Assembly (NCBI GenBank): GCA_965603395.1
Contig: CBFDCV010000009.1
Span: 1 to 25,453, forward strand
Length of the DNA: 25,453 bases
Origin: CAYSWS01 sp965603395
GTDB lineage: Bacteria; Patescibacteriota; WWE3; UBA101185; UBA10185
Reading direction: 5' to 3'
Positions 23,175 through 25,453 of this stretch are shown in pieces. Within the stretch, counting starts at the first letter, position 1, and each line of letters starts with the position of its first letter. Below the pieces are notes generated by a model. That model saw only the letters and a program-made list of their open reading frames with translations. It searched no databases and was not told where the DNA came from. The translations under genes and the position numbers were made by a program.

Positions 23175-24182
23175 AGCAATGTGCATATCTACCATTAAAC
23201 CAATAAGCTCTTCAAATGTAACGGTAGGATTAAATCCAAGCTCTTTCTTAGCCTTTGAAGCGTCGCCTACAAGAGGTCCTGTCTCTGTTGGGCGTACGAA
23301 TCTTTGGTCTACATACACAAAGTCTTTATAGTTAAGATCAACGTGCCCAAAGGCGGCCTTACACAAATCTTTTATAGTATGAAGCTTGCCTGTAGCCACC
23401 ACAAAATCCTCCGGCTTGCTTAGCTGAAGCATTTTCCACATGGCCCATACATAATCCTTGGAAAAACCCCAGTCTCTACTGGCGTCCATATTCCCCAATG
23501 CTACTTTTCCATCTTGTACAATGGGCTCGCCTTCTTCGTTTAGGTGCTGAGATGTCTCAATACCAAGCTTGGCACAGGCTGCAGCGTAGGCTACCTTTTG
23601 TGTGACAAAACCAAGGCCTCTTCTGGGAGATTCATGATTGAACAAGATTCCGCATGTTATAAACATCCCATATGCCTTCTTATAAATCTGAGCAATGCTG
23701 TGAGCGTATTGTTTACTGGCCGCATAAGGATTTGCCGGATTAAAGGGGGTGTCTTCATTTTGAGGTTGTTCCTTTACCCACCCGTATAGCTCGCTACTTG
23801 AAGCTTGATAGACTTTAGCCTCAGGGGAGTAGCGTCTTACTGCCTCGAACACCCTGTGAGCACCTAGTCCGGTTACCTCAGCAGTATAAATAGGTAGTTT
23901 AAAAGATAAACCGGGCAGTGATTGGGAGGCTAAATTATATACCTCATCAACCTTTCCGGTTTTTCTAAAAAGCTCGACCAAAGATGTTGGATCCATCAAG
24001 TCTCCGTATATTAAGTTAAGGCTGTCTTGGATGTGTACGATGTTTTCTGCTTTTGTATCACTGGTTCTTCTTATCAATCCATATACTTTGTAATCTTTCT
24101 TCAGTAGTATTTCTGCTAGATAAGATCCGTCCTGACCGGAAATTCCTGTAATTAAAGCTTTCTTTTGTTTTTTTGTTGACAT
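23163..24182 (-). CDS. gmd: GDP-mannose 4,6-dehydratase
   Basis: 339 residues, extended short-chain dehydrogenase. The NADP site is 'ITGISGQDGSYLAE' (G13, G16, G19). The active site has 'QASSSELYG' (S129-S130-E131) and 'YAASK' (Y153, K157). The Gmd signature is 'FNHESPRRGLGFVT', and 'DASRDWGFSKDYVWAMWKML' and 'RPTETGPLVGDASKA' are typical. It converts GDP-D-mannose to GDP-4-keto-6-deoxy-D-mannose, precursor of GDP-fucose, GDP-rhamnose or GDP-perosamine. No follow-on reductase, epimerase or aminotransferase is in the window, so the final sugar is open. One usual block differs: 'YNLASQSLPGLSF' lacks the His commonly seen after 'QS'. Confidence 0.95.
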   Translation of the reverse strand: MSTKKQKKALITGISGQDGSYLAEILLKKDYKVYGLIRRTSDTKAENIVHIQDSLNLIYGDLMDPTSLVELFRKTGKVDEVYNLASQSLPGLSFKLPIYTAEVTGLGAHRVFEAVRRYSPEAKVYQASSSELYGWVKEQPQNEDTPFNPANPYAASKQYAHSIAQIYKKAYGMFITCGILFNHESPRRGLGFVTQKVAYAAACAKLGIETSQHLNEEGEPIVQDGKVALGNMDASRDWGFSKDYVWAMWKMLQLSKPEDFVVATGKLHTIKDLCKAAFGHVDLNYKDFVYVDQRFVRPTETGPLVGDASKAKKELGFNPTVTFEELIGLMVDMHIAKLT

Positions 24183-24277
24183 AATAAATCCCTAAAATTA
24201 TTTAATAAAAGATATGTTTAAAATATACCAAATATTATCATATTTAAATAACTAATAACTGCTAATAGTGTTCCATG

Positions 24278-24286
24278 TGTTATATT
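24278..24286 (+). promoter_or_regulatory. Extended -10 promoter of the right-edge GT gene, leaderless
   Basis: TG (24278-24279), one base, TATATT (24281-24286), then 6 bases to the ATG at 24293. There is no clear -35 in the AT-rich 110-base gap after the dehydratase gene. Confidence 0.5.
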
Positions 24287-24292
24287 TTCATT

Positions 24293-25453
24293 ATGAAAAT
24301 GCTTTATATAATCAACGGTTTGGGGTTTTCCAACAATACCGGCATTGGAGGTTCAGATAAAAGAGCGGTAGAAATTATTCGAAATATTAAAAAGGATCAT
24401 CCTAAAAACGACTATGACATATTAACTACCGGATCCGGAAAAGATATTTTTTTAAACACTGAGAAGATTAGCACAAAATACTACACCATCAAGCAACCGT
24501 CGTGGTGGCCTAACAAGCTTAAAAGTATCTTGGTAGGCAGGGTTCTCTCATATATTTATGCATTTACCGTTTCTATGCTTTGGGTCAACAAATTTAAATC
24601 GTACGATTTATACTTTGCTACTTCTGACTTCTTTTTTGATGTCATTCCCGGTTACTTCTATAAGAAGCGGAACAAGAAAAAACTAATATGCATGATCCAC
24701 CACCACATTGCTGATCCATTATCCCGAGGAGGTTCAGTTTTTATCAATATCATGATGTACCTTTCTCAGCAGATCAGCTTCCGTTTAATATTAAGCATGG
24801 CTGACGCCATTTTCTTTTACGACACGGAGGAAGGCAGGAAGATAGTTAAAATGCTATTTAAAAGTAAGAAGAAAAAAGTACCTATCTATTATGTGAAAAA
24901 CGGTATAAACGATACCCAAATTGATCAGATAGAACCTCAGCCTAAAAAGTATGAGGCCTGTTTTTTAGGCGGCATAAGATATAGCAAAGGCATTAAAGAA
25001 TTTGTACCGGCTTGGAAGATAGTTGTCGATAAATTCCCAAAGGCTAGGTTTTTGGTCATTGGGGGAGGAAGCGATGAGATTATAAACACACTCACAAAAG
25101 AAATTGAAGACGCGGGTTTAAAAGAAAACATCATCTTAACAGGTCCTCTGTCAGGCCATGAATTATTTTCCGGCGTGAAGCAAAGCAAACTATTCTTCTT
25201 TCCCAGCCACGAAGAGGGTTGGGGCATTGCTCTTTGCGAAGCTATGTACTGCGGTCTTCCTATAATCTGCTACAAACTCCCCGCCTTTAAAACTTTTGGG
25301 AACGTATTGGATAAATATGAGGTTGGTGATTATAAATCCTTGGCCGACAAAATCATCAAATATCTTGAGAATCCTGAAACTATAAAACAAAAAGAAGCCA
25401 AACTAATCGCGACTGCCAAAAAATACACATGGAGCAGCATTGCTAAGGAAGAT
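24293..25453 (+). CDS. GT4 family glycosyltransferase, 3' end cut off by window
   Basis: The frame is open from ATG 24293 to the last base (387 complete codons) and has no stop, so the C-terminus lies beyond the window. It starts 'MKMLYIINGLGF', then 'GIGGSDKRAVEII' (GT4 Gly loop), 'KKLICMIHHHIADP', 'YEACFLGGIRYSKGIKEFV', 'FLVIGGGSDEI', 'NIILTGPLSGHELF' and the EX7E pair E308-E316 in 'EEGWGIALCEAMYCG'. The tail 'AKKYTWSSIAKE' is the usual last helix, so little is missing. The ATG at 24299 would remove two residues. It diverges from gmd. Donor sugar unknown. Confidence 0.93.
   Translation, partial: MKMLYIINGLGFSNNTGIGGSDKRAVEIIRNIKKDHPKNDYDILTTGSGKDIFLNTEKISTKYYTIKQPSWWPNKLKSILVGRVLSYIYAFTVSMLWVNKFKSYDLYFATSDFFFDVIPGYFYKKRNKKKLICMIHHHIADPLSRGGSVFINIMMYLSQQISFRLILSMADAIFFYDTEEGRKIVKMLFKSKKKKVPIYYVKNGINDTQIDQIEPQPKKYEACFLGGIRYSKGIKEFVPAWKIVVDKFPKARFLVIGGGSDEIINTLTKEIEDAGLKENIILTGPLSGHELFSGVKQSKLFFFPSHEEGWGIALCEAMYCGLPIICYKLPAFKTFGNVLDKYEVGDYKSLADKIIKYLENPETIKQKEAKLIATAKKYTWSSIAKED

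Noticed and set aside
24183..24292. AT-rich divergent gap as a possible origin, RNA gene or mobile-element edge
   Set aside because: Only 110 bases, with no repeats, no DnaA-box cluster and no stable fold noticed; a promoter for the right-hand GT gene explains its end.
1..25453. Recoded UGA (Gly) as in Gracilibacteria/Absconditabacteria
   Set aside because: All recognised genes are full length with UGA as a stop, and several end with TGA at the expected family C-terminus.
1..25453. CRISPR arrays, tRNA/rRNA genes or insertion sequences
   Set aside because: No regularly spaced repeats, cloverleaf sequences, transposase motifs or terminal repeats were seen on either strand.

Overview
The window reads as part of a small, AT-rich bacterial genome, most likely a Candidate Phyla Radiation (Patescibacteria) member such as the Microgenomates/Katanobacteria group. 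This is inferred from gene content and is not proven. The supporting signs are very tight packing (no gap over 300 bases, and all four convergent gene pairs overlap), a short RecO without a zinc finger, a DUF4012 membrane protein beside a surface-polysaccharide locus, a stripped-down division cluster, and many start codons sitting almost directly on a -10 box. TGA acts as a normal stop (for example at 5001-5003 and 14884-14886), so the UGA=Gly code of Gracilibacteria and Absconditabacteria does not apply.

Bases 1-4640 hold the 3' part of an LCP (LytR-CpsA-Psr) glycopolymer ligase on the + strand. It faces, on the - strand, yraN and the mini division/cell-wall operon mraZ-rsmH-ftsL-ftsI. mraZ has a promoter candidate and an inverted/direct repeat of TGGTG units that looks like its own operator. 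Bases 4698-5045 are a self-contained + strand unit (promoter, strong ribosome site, 81-codon gene of unknown function, intrinsic terminator). Bases 5047-9682, on the - strand, carry a sugar-phosphate transferase, a DUF4012 protein, recO and glycyl-tRNA synthetase in close succession.

From 9720 to the right edge the window is a surface-polysaccharide locus. It has eight soluble glycosyltransferases (seven GT4-like and one TuaH-like), a Wzx-type flippase, a 986-residue two-domain membrane protein (O-antigen ligase/polymerase plus GT39/ArnT-like transferase), a YdjM-like membrane protein, and GDP-mannose 4,6-dehydratase. The simplest reading is as follows. The sugar-phosphate transferase at 9050-9682 starts a lipid-linked glycan. 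The glycosyltransferases extend it, partly with GDP-6-deoxy sugars from the dehydratase. The flippase exports it. The ligase/GT39 fusion polymerises or decorates it outside. The LCP protein anchors it to the wall.

The most unusual points are: (i) a 97-residue protein resembling the NHLP/Os1348 clan of RiPP leader-like proteins, with a near-consensus promoter, a perfect Shine-Dalgarno and a strong terminator, inside the polysaccharide locus; (ii) a repeated '-10 box, 6 nt, start codon' layout at about eight genes, implying leaderless mRNAs; (iii) the mraZ hairpin/operator; (iv) the orphan 81-residue gene; (v) the ligase-GT39 fusion. No tRNA, rRNA, CRISPR array or insertion sequence was recognised.
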